Assembly: GCF_016587375.1 (NCBI RefSeq)
Contig: NZ_BNJG01000002.1
Location: forward strand, 2,232,001 to 2,296,000
From: Ktedonobacter robiniae
GTDB lineage: Bacteria; Chloroflexota; Ktedonobacteria; Ktedonobacterales; Ktedonobacteraceae
DNA: 64,000 nucleotides
Direction: 5' to 3'
The first letter of the stretch is position 1; each line of letters begins with the position of its first letter. Positions 44,151 through 51,765 of the stretch are shown here, one piece after another. Both the position numbers and the translations under genes were made by a program. The notes under the pieces are model-generated. The model saw only the letters and a program-made list of their open reading frames with translations, was not told the origin of the DNA and did no database searches.

Positions 44151-44912
44151 ATGACTACTACCGAGCAAACCACGCAGACCTCAAAATCAAAACGCATCGT
44201 CAGTGCCAACCAGCGCAGGGCAGAAATCATGATTGCGGCCCTTTTCCTGGTGACTGCGGCTGCCAGTATCCCCGGAGCTTTTGTCCTGGATTCGATTCTG
44301 AACGCCTCCAACTATCTGGCCCAGGTTTTTCCGAACAAGGGAGCCGTCGAATTGGGGACCCTGATGTGGTCGATCAACAACATCGGGATCATCTTCATCG
44401 CAGTGTTTGCGTTTCCCTTGCTCAGAAAACTCGATGAAGCCCTCGCAGTAGGGTATCTGGCTTCCCGAATCACCGAGGGCACCATCATGATGGTCGGTGC
44501 CGCCGCTACCTTGCTGCTGATCCCGTTGAGCCAGGAGTTCCTCCAGGCTAATGCCCCCCAAGGCTCGTGGTTTCTGACTCTTGGCGACGTCCTCAAGCAG
44601 GCGGAATTCCTTGGCCTGACCGGGCTCTCTTTGCCTGTGCTCGGGCTGGGTGGATTGCTCTTTACCTGGATGTTGTTCCGGTTCCGACTCGTTCCGCGAG
44701 GTATCTCTGTGGTTGGTTTGATCGGCTACGCCGTGGTGTTGTTCGGGAGCATCGCCGGCTGGTTCGGTCTGATCGACGTGGCACCGGGAGGCAACGGGAC
44801 GATCTTTGCCCTTCCCGTCGCAACGTTCGAGATTATCCTTCTCCCCTTCTGGCTGTTGTTCAGGGGCTTCAAGACACCGGAAGCTCCCGAGCGCATCGTC
44901 GCCGCGAAGTGA
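44151..44912 (+). CDS. DUF4386 membrane protein
   Basis: A 253-residue membrane protein with about six helices. It has IMIAALFLVTAAASIPGAFV, then SINNIGIIFIAVFAFPLL, MMVGAAATLLLIPL, LPVLGLGGLLFTWMLFRF, VVGLIGYAVVLFGSIAGWFG, and VATFEIILLPFWLLFRGFKT. The start region and length fit DUF4386. Function unknown. AAAAAAGGAGACAAATAC precedes the ATG. A strong stem follows the stop. Confidence 0.85.
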   Translation: MTTTEQTTQTSKSKRIVSANQRRAEIMIAALFLVTAAASIPGAFVLDSILNASNYLAQVFPNKGAVELGTLMWSINNIGIIFIAVFAFPLLRKLDEALAVGYLASRITEGTIMMVGAAATLLLIPLSQEFLQANAPQGSWFLTLGDVLKQAEFLGLTGLSLPVLGLGGLLFTWMLFRFRLVPRGISVVGLIGYAVVLFGSIAGWFGLIDVAPGGNGTIFALPVATFEIILLPFWLLFRGFKTPEAPERIVAAK

Positions 44913-44918
44913 ACGCTA

Positions 44919-44955
44919 CCGCAGCCGGCGGCCATGAGAGGGGCCGCCGGTGCGG
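44919..44955 (+). terminator. GC-rich stem after the DUF4386 gene
   Basis: CCGCA-g-CCGGCGGCC, loop, GGCCGCCGG-TGCGG: 14 paired bases with one bulge, beginning 7 bp after the stop. No T-run, so a weak terminator or an RNA-stabilising stem. Confidence 0.6.
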
Positions 44956-45075
44956 AGTGCCTCCTTGCTGATAAAGTATACTGAAAAGGATCGAGACCAG
45001 AATTTGACACATATTCTGGAACTCCGTCAGCTTTGATGGCCTCTGGCTGCTTGCTCGTCTCCAAGAACCAGGATG

Positions 45076-46425
45076 TCAACTACCTCCGGTCTCTGACCGG
45101 AGGCTTGTGGTTACATCTGGACTCCACCGCAACTCGGCATATCTTCGCAGACGCACCGCTTTGGCTTCGTTGTCCGATGTATCAGGGATGAGTGACAAAC
45201 ATCCCGTCCTGATCCAGTCCTGCCAGACCAGGAGCGCTCTCATGGTGATGTTCCTCGCGCCAACCAGATCCGCATGCAGACAGTAATGACACTGCTCGCA
45301 CACAAAGAGCAACCCTTTCTGAGGGCGGTTCTTCTCGGATGTATGCCCACACCTCGGACAGGCTTTTGAGGTATAGTTTGCATCCACCTTGACGGCGAGT
45401 GACCCGGCAAGCGCGGCCTTGTAGCTCAGGAGCATGTGCAGTTCGGCAAAGGACCACTGCGAGTAGACCCGATTGGCTTTGCGGGCCTTTGGCGAGACTG
45501 GCTCATCGCCTTTGCCGTTCTTCTTGCGCTTGCGATGCTTGGTGTGTTCTCGAATATCCGTCAGGTGCTCCAGTCCCATGAGCGTGTGCGGGTGCTGTGC
45601 GATGATCTGTTTCGCGAGGGTATGATTGGCTTGCAATTTTAACCGTCTCTCTCGTTGTTCGATGCGTCTCAACCGACGTTTCGCGCCACGAGTGCCTTTT
45701 TGGTTCAAATGTTTGCGGAGTCGTGCGTAATGGTTGGCCTGGTGTCGGACTCGTTTCCCAGTGTGAAAGCTGGCTTTTCCTGTTGTTGTTGAGGTCACGG
45801 CCAGGTAGCGAATGCCCACGTCCACCCCCACGACCTCTTGGAGCTGTGCAGGAGTGGGATCAGACACCTCTATGGAGAGGGACACGAGCAGGTAGAACTG
45901 CTTCTTTGGGCGATCATACCAGAGTTTGGCATCACCGATGGGGGTCCCCTCTTGAATGAGCGCCGTGTGCTTGTTGTATCCCTGGTAGGGGATGCTAATG
46001 CGTCCGTTAAGTGTGCCGATGCTGACCTGGCTCTCTCGCTGAAAAGTGTAGTCGCGTTCATAGGTGTACTGTATGCTCAGAGATCTGTAGTGTGGTGGCT
46101 GATCTAAACCCTTAAAGCGTTTCTTGGTGATTTTGGCACGACGATGCTCACTATTCTTCTTGAGCTTGGTCCACAGACCCTTGTACGTGGCGGCGACCTG
46201 TCGCTCCACGCTACAAGCCAGTTGCGAGGGCAGATGATAGCGCGTGCGTAGCTCGGCATACATGCCTGTATGCAGTTTCGTGACACTGCTGGTTTTGCCT
46301 TGCTCAAAGGCATACTGACTCACCGCGTTGAGGGCGTCACGATACGCCAGTTGGGTGCGGCGCAGGGCCTCAACCTGCTCTGGCGTGGGCAGCAGTTTCA
46401 GTTTGGCGGTGATGATCTGCTTCAT
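45076..46425 (-). CDS. tnpB: TnpB RNA-guided nuclease (IS605/IS1341 OrfB), intact
   Basis: A 449-residue TnpB. The N-terminal wedge has KLKLLPTPEQVEALRRTQLA and YRDALNAVSQYAF. The split RuvC catalytic residues are Asp in VVGVDVGIRYLAVTS, Glu in LMGLEHLTDI and Asp in HADLVGARNI, and the zinc finger is CPRCGH...CEQCHY. TnpB uses an omega-RNA from the element's right end to cut DNA beside a short TAM. No TnpA lies nearby, so it moves only with help. The right-end hairpin overlaps the last codons. This is the only one of three copies that looks functional. Confidence 0.93.
   Translation of the reverse strand: MKQIITAKLKLLPTPEQVEALRRTQLAYRDALNAVSQYAFEQGKTSSVTKLHTGMYAELRTRYHLPSQLACSVERQVAATYKGLWTKLKKNSEHRRAKITKKRFKGLDQPPHYRSLSIQYTYERDYTFQRESQVSIGTLNGRISIPYQGYNKHTALIQEGTPIGDAKLWYDRPKKQFYLLVSLSIEVSDPTPAQLQEVVGVDVGIRYLAVTSTTTGKASFHTGKRVRHQANHYARLRKHLNQKGTRGAKRRLRRIEQRERRLKLQANHTLAKQIIAQHPHTLMGLEHLTDIREHTKHRKRKKNGKGDEPVSPKARKANRVYSQWSFAELHMLLSYKAALAGSLAVKVDANYTSKACPRCGHTSEKNRPQKGLLFVCEQCHYCLHADLVGARNITMRALLVWQDWIRTGCLSLIPDTSDNEAKAVRLRRYAELRWSPDVTTSLRSETGGS
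45083..45103 (-). ncRNA. Right-end hairpin, probable 3' part of the TnpB omega-RNA
   Basis: Read on the minus strand: CCTCCGGTC, loop AGA, GACCGGAGG, overlapping the last eight codons of tnpB. The relic copy at 32992-33012 has the same stem and loop. By analogy with ISDra2, the omega-RNA would be made from the end of tnpB through this stem, with its guide taken from host DNA just left of 45082. Boundaries are not established. Confidence 0.5.
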
Positions 46426-47276
46426 GTCGTCCGCTTTCTCGTGACAATATGGGAAACCAGCTTGTAGGTACCATGTGTACTGTAATATAATGTGATGTGC
46501 TATGCATCCATGCCCATCAGTATAACAAATGTTCTACACCTTGTGAAGTACCTGAGATGGCGACGCTTCCTCCCCTGGTTGAAACGCAAGGGTATCCGCG
46601 CCGCCTGGATCATGAATCACTTTGCCATGGGGCAAGTGTTTTGCTGGTCCGCCCGTGTCATGTGCCTGGGTACCTCTCATCTACCGATCCAAGCGTCCCG
46701 GATCGGATTCGCCCGTTCGCCAACCCATCCTTGACAGAATTATCTCTCTCTCTGTATACTCGTGAAGTAGTCACATGTTTTTGGGGAGGTTCTGACATCT
46801 ATGCCAGTGTGCTGCTAACTCCATCCTGTTTCCTATTCAAACAGTGAAACAGACGTTACCATTTTTGCTTTCATCTATCGCGTGTCTCTCATCAGGCATG
46901 AGCGCTTAGCCATTCTATGCCTGGAATGCCGCAGGGCATAATTCATGCTCGACGGCCCTTCTGGCGAGGCCGGAGCCGAGACGGCGGATAGTGAGAACGC
47001 AAGTATTTGATGGTGCTCAGAGATATGGAGAAGCGTGCAGCAAAGAGGTGTCAGGCATGGAACTTTGGCGAACGTATCGCCGATGTTCCCCATCTACCAC
47101 ACGCACCGCAGATGGATGCCATCTTTTCCCCTGTCGCGGCATCCGCCTCTTCGATCATCGTGTAAGCGATGACCTGCTCTCTCTCTCCTCCCTCTGGTCT
47201 CTTCCATCATGTCCTTGCGCGTGTTGATACGATTGTACTGTTTTTTCTCGAAGACAAAAAGCAAGGAATACCTATC
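46426..47276. other. Gene-free stretch holding an orphan promoter
   Basis: No gene with a domain or a ribosome site. TTGACA at 46731-46736 and TATACT at 46755-46760 with an 18-bp spacer form a good vegetative promoter pointing right, with no open frame of note in the next 500 bp. The left end of the IS605 element lies just after 46425. Confidence 0.45.
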
Positions 47277-47870
47277 ATGGCAGAACATCAGCTTTCACTC
47301 CTCCCCTTCTATGCGGGTTGGGGTAGCTACCAGCAGCGTCTGGTCGCGGCCATCGCGCCCCTTACCGGAGAGCAGCTTGCCTTGCGCACCACGCCACAAC
47401 ACTGGTCGATTGGCATGTACGTGACGCATATTGTCGCAAATCGCGCCTGGTGGTTCCATGCGCGAATGGGCGAGGGGAGCGACGATCTGACTTCCCTCGA
47501 ATTATGGGCTCTAGGAGTCTGTGAGGGGAACGTGGATCCATGCCACCCGGCGGCAGAACTGGTTGCCGGACTTGAGAAGACCTGGCAACTGATCCAGCAT
47601 ACGCTTGCCCGCCTGACCCCTGCTGATCTTGAGCAGGTCGTTCCGCCTCTGGATGATGCGGAACGTGCGCGGCACGCGAAACTGGTGGAGCCCGCGCTCC
47701 AGCCATACGCTCAGATGTGGGTGGAGGCAGCACGTCAGGCGAAAGTAGTGAGACCCGCGGTTTCGCTCCAGTCAATCATCTGGGGTGTGCTCGAACATGA
47801 CATCCATCACGGCAGCGAAATCTCCACCACCCTCGGCGTCCACGGCCTGCCAGTCGTCGAGTTGGATTAA
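47277..47870 (+). CDS. DinB-superfamily protein
   Basis: A 197-residue DinB/YfiT-like protein. Metal-site histidines lie in MYVTHIVANRAWW and WGVLEHDIHHGSEI, with TTPQHWSIGMY as the typical start of helix 2. Thiol-transferase and stress roles are known for some members. GCAAGGAATACCTATC precedes ATG 47277; the frame is open 36 codons further. It is more distantly related to the other DinB protein at 17968. Confidence 0.8.
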   Translation: MAEHQLSLLPFYAGWGSYQQRLVAAIAPLTGEQLALRTTPQHWSIGMYVTHIVANRAWWFHARMGEGSDDLTSLELWALGVCEGNVDPCHPAAELVAGLEKTWQLIQHTLARLTPADLEQVVPPLDDAERARHAKLVEPALQPYAQMWVEAARQAKVVRPAVSLQSIIWGVLEHDIHHGSEISTTLGVHGLPVVELD

Positions 47871-47916
47871 GAACAGGAACGTCTTCAGTTCTCTTCTCTT
47901 TCATAGGTGGATATGT

Positions 47917-47974
47917 TGAAATGATGCGGCCGTTTCAGCGACAGGGGCGACCTTGTCGCTGAAGCGACATTTCA
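47917..47974 (+). terminator. Long nested hairpin after the DinB gene
   Basis: TTCAGCGACA (47934-47943) and TGTCGCTGAA (47954-47963) are a perfect 10-bp stem. TGAAATG (47917-47923) and CATTTCA (47968-47974) form a second, outer stem. It is 50 bp after the DinB stop and may end that transcript. Confidence 0.5.
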
Positions 47975-48133
47975 TGCTCACAGGGACAGAAAAGGGGAAA
48001 GACTGGATGTGGAAAATATTCAGCCCATACCGGGCTCGGATACGGCTCAAGCTCGAATGATCGGGGAGAGGCTCGTCGAGATCATCCCTACAAATGATCA
48101 TTTTTCTTGATCAATACGATTAAAATCAATTGC

Positions 48134-48162
48134 TTGACGTGATAGATCATGCTGCCTATACT
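48134..48162 (+). promoter_or_regulatory. Sigma-70-type promoter of the nitroreductase operon
   Basis: TTGACG at 48134-48139, 17-bp spacer, TATACT at 48157-48162. Rightward, 80 bp before the nitroreductase ATG. ATCA/TGAT-type half-sites around it (TGATCAATACGATT) may bind a regulator. Confidence 0.6.
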
Positions 48163-48243
48163 TGGGGCAAAGAATAATACAACTGTGTGAGCCGTCCGAA
48201 AACAGAGAATGGCAGCACACAAGAGGAAGAAAAGGAAAAAGGT

Positions 48244-48897
48244 ATGCCCCTTCTTCATCTGACGTCTGACGAATTACTGACCACTACCCGCACGGTGCGT
48301 AAGCGCCTGGATCTTTCACGGCCCGTTGAGCCGGAAGTCCTGAAGGAATGTCTTGAAATAGCGCTCCAGGCGCCCTCTGGTAGCAACCGGCAGGACTGGC
48401 ATTTTCTGGTTATCCGCGACGAAAGCCGACGCCGGGCGCTGGCGGAATTGTATTGGAGAAGTTACCAGCAATATCTTGCCAGCCCTGGCGCCGTGAACAA
48501 GCTCTTTGCCGATGACCCGCAGCGGTATCTCACCCAGCAGCGCATCATGAATTCAACCGCCTACCTGGTTGAGCATATCCACAACGTACCGGTCCATCTG
48601 ATTCCCTGCGTGAATGGGCGCATGGAAGGCCTGTCTAGCGGTGATCAGGCCAGTCGCTGGGCTTCAATTCTCCCAGCTACCTGGAGCTTTATGCTGGCGG
48701 CTCGCGCACGAGGTCTGGGAGCTGCCTGGACTACCTTCCACCTCGACTATGAAGAGGAAGCCGCAGAAATCCTGGGCATCCCCTACCACCAGGTTACGCA
48801 GGCGGCGCTTTTGCCAGTTGCCTATACCTTAGGGACAAACTTTAAGCCAGCCCCACGTGCTTCCGTAGAGAATGTCATCCACTGGGATCAATGGTAG
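48244..48897 (+). CDS. Nitroreductase-family oxidoreductase
   Basis: A 217-residue FMN-dependent nitroreductase. It shows TTRTVRKRLDLSRPVEPEVL, then ALQAPSGSNRQDWHFLVIRD (FMN binding), WASILPATWSFMLAARARGL, GAAWTTFH and EILGIPYHQVTQAALLPVAY. The family reduces nitro groups and other electrophiles with NAD(P)H. AAGGAAAAAGGT precedes ATG 48244. It forms an operon with the PfpI gene 24 bp downstream. Confidence 0.9.
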   Translation: MPLLHLTSDELLTTTRTVRKRLDLSRPVEPEVLKECLEIALQAPSGSNRQDWHFLVIRDESRRRALAELYWRSYQQYLASPGAVNKLFADDPQRYLTQQRIMNSTAYLVEHIHNVPVHLIPCVNGRMEGLSSGDQASRWASILPATWSFMLAARARGLGAAWTTFHLDYEEEAAEILGIPYHQVTQAALLPVAYTLGTNFKPAPRASVENVIHWDQW

Positions 48898-48921
48898 AAG
48901 GCTAGAAAAGAGAGGCAAGGC

Positions 48922-49452
48922 ATGCTACGCCTGCAAGGAAAAATCATTGGTTATTTTGTCGCCCAGCATGTTGAAGAGTTAGAATTCTGGGTTCCTGTGA
49001 TGCGTCTGCGCGAAGAAGGCGCGAAAGTGGTGATCATTGGTCTCTCCCGCCAGACTATACGTGGCTATCATGGACTGGAAATCACGCCAGAGATTAGCAT
49101 TGACGAGGTGGAAGACGCCAGCGCATTCGATGGGCTGGTTATTCCTGGCGGCTTCGCCCCCGATTTCCTGCGTCGTAACCAGAAGCTCTTACAATTGGTA
49201 GGCGAGGTGTATGCCCGAGGAAACATCATTGGAAGCATCTGCCACGGTGGCTGGGTCCCTATCTCGGCTGGCATTGTGCGAGGACACAGGGCCACAGGTA
49301 CAACGGCTATCAAAGACGACATTGAGAATGCCGGCGGGACCTGGGTCGACCTGCCTGCCTTGCGCGATGGCAATCTCGTGTGGGGGCGAGTGGTCGATGA
49401 TCTTCCCGGCTTTTGCTATGAACTGATCAGAGGACTTGAGGAACGAGGATGA
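48922..49452 (+). CDS. DJ-1/PfpI-family protein
   Basis: A 176-residue class-I-glutamine-amidotransferase-like protein of the DJ-1/PfpI group. The nucleophile elbow is IIGSICHGGW with Cys107, the acid in AQHVEELEFWVPV, and VIPGGFAPDFLR is the oxyanion segment. Members are glyoxalase-III-type deglycases, chaperones or proteases. It follows the nitroreductase gene by 24 bp with GAGAGGCAAGGC before its ATG, so the pair probably detoxifies carbonyls and other electrophiles. Confidence 0.9.
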   Translation: MLRLQGKIIGYFVAQHVEELEFWVPVMRLREEGAKVVIIGLSRQTIRGYHGLEITPEISIDEVEDASAFDGLVIPGGFAPDFLRRNQKLLQLVGEVYARGNIIGSICHGGWVPISAGIVRGHRATGTTAIKDDIENAGGTWVDLPALRDGNLVWGRVVDDLPGFCYELIRGLEERG

Positions 49453-49783
49453 AGCCCCGCCTTCGGAATCTCCTCATTGAAAACAAGGGTTGATCGTGTC
49501 TCTATTCAGCAGCACTCCGTCTTTTGACGGCACTCATCGTGCACAAGACTTCCTGTTCCTCTCTTGCAAAAAGAGACAAGGAACAGGAAACTGGCATCGT
49601 AGGAAACGAACCAGCCTGTTGAAAAACTCCTAGTAGCCTCATCAGTTTGCTTTGATACCTCAAAATCAGAGCGTCAACGAAGAACTTACAATGTCTAAAT
49701 CTCATCAGTATAGACATTTTTCAACAGGCTGCTTCGTTTGGTGAGAAAACAGCTCGAAGAAAGGAAAATGGAGCCTCCTCTTT
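49453..49783. other. Spacer with a hairpin and a MITE-like repeat
   Basis: No gene. TTCCTGTTCC (49550-49559) and GGAACAGGAA (49580-49589) form a hairpin with an inner CTCTT/AAGAG stem, a likely terminator for the PfpI operon. The rest is the repeat at 49604-49739. Confidence 0.5.
49604..49739. repeat. 136-bp MITE-like repeat, 23-bp inverted ends
   Basis: The left end AAACGAACCAGCCTGTTGAA (then AAA) and the right end, reverse-complemented, are the same over 23 bases with one mismatch. AGCCTGTTGAAAAA is a common end word of some insertion sequences. No internal gene. It lies between two convergent operons. Confidence 0.6.
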
Positions 49784-51073
49784 TCAAGAATCCTTGTTCC
49801 TCCTCTCAGGTTGTTCAACGTGACGAGACACTTGTTCGATGCTCTGCCGAGGCGCGCGCAACCAGAGCGAGATATGCGCCGGTTGCATGGTCTCGTTGAT
49901 TACCGCCAATACGTGCTCACTTAACTCTTGCAAATGTACCTCGTTGTGCAAGGTGGAGGCAAATGCTGCCAGAGTCTTCTGCGCGTCATATTTGTGCCGG
50001 TAGAAGCGCCGGTCGATGACGTTCTGGACTCGGTGACGTAAGGGTTGGAAAAGGGCCGCAATCGCCAGGGTGGAAAGCACAATGCCGACTGGCTGTGAGC
50101 TTTGCCTCGCGATAAGCCCGACCAGGCTCTCCAGGCCGATCGTCAGGCCAATATAGAGCGCTGCCAGTATACCAGTGAGCAAACCGTAGACCAGGGTGCG
50201 ATTGATGATAAGGTCAATATCGAACAGTCGGTCGCGCAGAATGGCAATGCCGAGAAAGATGGGGATCAACATCAACGCTAGGTCGGCGCTGCCGCCACCC
50301 ACCAGGTTCCCCGCGACCTGCGAATTGAGCACGGCTGGAGGCAGGATAAAGACGAGCACGCGCGAGAGTATAAAAATGAGCATGGCCAGGACAAAGCCAA
50401 AAACCAGCCATTTGGTCTGCTGACGCTCTCGAAATGTCGAAACGCGACGATACCGGTAGATCTGCGCGATGATTGTGGTCAGAAGGAAGGGCAAAATCAA
50501 GATCCCTAGAGGGCCACTATTCAGGTCGGGATCAGCGGTCATCGCGCACCAGTACAACACGCTCAGCAACGTGGGCCAGATCGTCCAGCGCGGCACAAAG
50601 CGCCCGGAGGGGAAGAGATAAAAGAACACAAGGAATGCGGTCTGACCCACTAGAAACGGCACGAAAACAATCAGATTCCAGACCAGGGAGCTTGAGGTGA
50701 AATTCGACTGAAAGCCGCCCACAGCTCCGCCAAAGGTGAGCAGAGTCAGCGAGCCAAAGTACGCCATGCGATCATGGGAGCGCCGCCAGAAGAGCAGCGC
50801 GGCCATAGCCAGATAGAGGCCGATGCACAGGCCATTCATGCCGATGACCAGCGTCAGATAGAGCGTCAGCGAAAAGCCCAGACTGTGCAGCTCGCGGACG
50901 ACGCCCGGTGTGAGAAAGGTTGACGCGATGACAGGAGGCACCGCCAGCACATTGAGCACGACAATCAGCAGGGCCAGAAGTACCCAGACCAGGCGGGCCG
51001 TCAGTAGCCAGCCTCCGCGCAGGTACGTTTTCGTGGCCAGATCTGTTTCACTATGGTTCTGTTGAACTTCCAT
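49784..51073 (-). CDS. Orphan sensor-like membrane protein, no kinase domain
   Basis: A 429-residue protein. It has eight to ten hydrophobic helices, first VLLALLIVVLNVLAVPPVIA and later TLYLTLVIGMNGLCIGLYLA, LGILILPFLLTTIIA, and FVLAMLIFILSRVLVFILPP. Then comes the helix FDIDLIINRTLVYGLLTGIL, and a soluble tail with DRRFYRHKYDAQKTLAAFAS, HLQELSEHVLAVINETM. It is a close paralogue of the sensor half of the kinase at 51766 (FYLFPSGRFVPRW and FRERQQTKW are shared), but it ends before any HisKA region. It sits third in the operon, 38 bp after the regulator gene, and may tune the kinase. Confidence 0.75.
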   Translation of the reverse strand: MEVQQNHSETDLATKTYLRGGWLLTARLVWVLLALLIVVLNVLAVPPVIASTFLTPGVVRELHSLGFSLTLYLTLVIGMNGLCIGLYLAMAALLFWRRSHDRMAYFGSLTLLTFGGAVGGFQSNFTSSSLVWNLIVFVPFLVGQTAFLVFFYLFPSGRFVPRWTIWPTLLSVLYWCAMTADPDLNSGPLGILILPFLLTTIIAQIYRYRRVSTFRERQQTKWLVFGFVLAMLIFILSRVLVFILPPAVLNSQVAGNLVGGGSADLALMLIPIFLGIAILRDRLFDIDLIINRTLVYGLLTGILAALYIGLTIGLESLVGLIARQSSQPVGIVLSTLAIAALFQPLRHRVQNVIDRRFYRHKYDAQKTLAAFASTLHNEVHLQELSEHVLAVINETMQPAHISLWLRAPRQSIEQVSRHVEQPERRNKDS

Positions 51074-51111
51074 CTGATTTTAGCTCTCTTTTCTTCCCTG
51101 GTACATCAAAA

Positions 51112-51753
51112 TTACAGACCAGCATCCTTTGCGCGTAGAATGGCCTGGGCGCGATCAGCTACCTGGAGCTTACTGATGATATTGGAAACGTAGTTGCGCA
51201 CACTTTTAGGGCTCACGACCAGGCGCTCAGCAATCTCAGCGTTTTTGCAACCCTGGGCGAGCAATGCAAGTATTTCGCGTTCTCGCTGGCTCAGTTCAGG
51301 AAAGACTGGTGTGAGATGCACTGGCGGCAACGCTGAGAAATAGCTGACCAGCCTGGTCGCAATCGCCGGGCTGAAGATAGCGTCGCCGTTGCCCACCGCT
51401 CGTATCGCTCGTACCATGTCTTCATGCCGAGCACCCTTGAGCAGATAGCCGCGCGCACCCGCACGCATCGCGGCAAAGACCAGGTGATCGTCCTCGAACA
51501 TGGTTACCACCAGGACGCGAATCTGGGGACTGTTTTTCATGATCTGGTGTGTTGCGTCTACTCCACTCATGCCCGGCATATGCACGTCCATGAGCACCAC
51601 ATCTGGCTGTACCTCGGCCGAAAGGTGGATCGCCTCTTCGCCAGTTGTCGCCTCTCCCACGCATTTCATGTCGGGTTGAGCATCCAGGAGCGCACGCACC
51701 CCATCACGAAAGAACTGATGATCGTCCACAATGAGAACGGTTAAAGCTTCCAT
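51112..51753 (-). CDS. NarL/FixJ-type response regulator
   Basis: A 213-residue regulator. The receiver domain has VLIVDDHQFFRDGVRALL and the phospho-Asp in DVVLMDVHMPGMSGVD, with VTMFEDD and YLLKGARHEDM as the switch and Lys region. The LuxR HTH is ELSQREREILALLAQGCKNA, EIAERLVVSPKSVRNYVSNI. AAAGGAGCAAGGAG precedes the ATG. It lies 12 bp after the kinase gene, which is certainly its partner. Confidence 0.93.
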   Translation of the reverse strand: MEALTVLIVDDHQFFRDGVRALLDAQPDMKCVGEATTGEEAIHLSAEVQPDVVLMDVHMPGMSGVDATHQIMKNSPQIRVLVVTMFEDDHLVFAAMRAGARGYLLKGARHEDMVRAIRAVGNGDAIFSPAIATRLVSYFSALPPVHLTPVFPELSQREREILALLAQGCKNAEIAERLVVSPKSVRNYVSNIISKLQVADRAQAILRAKDAGL

Positions 51754-51765
51754 CTCCTTGCTCCT

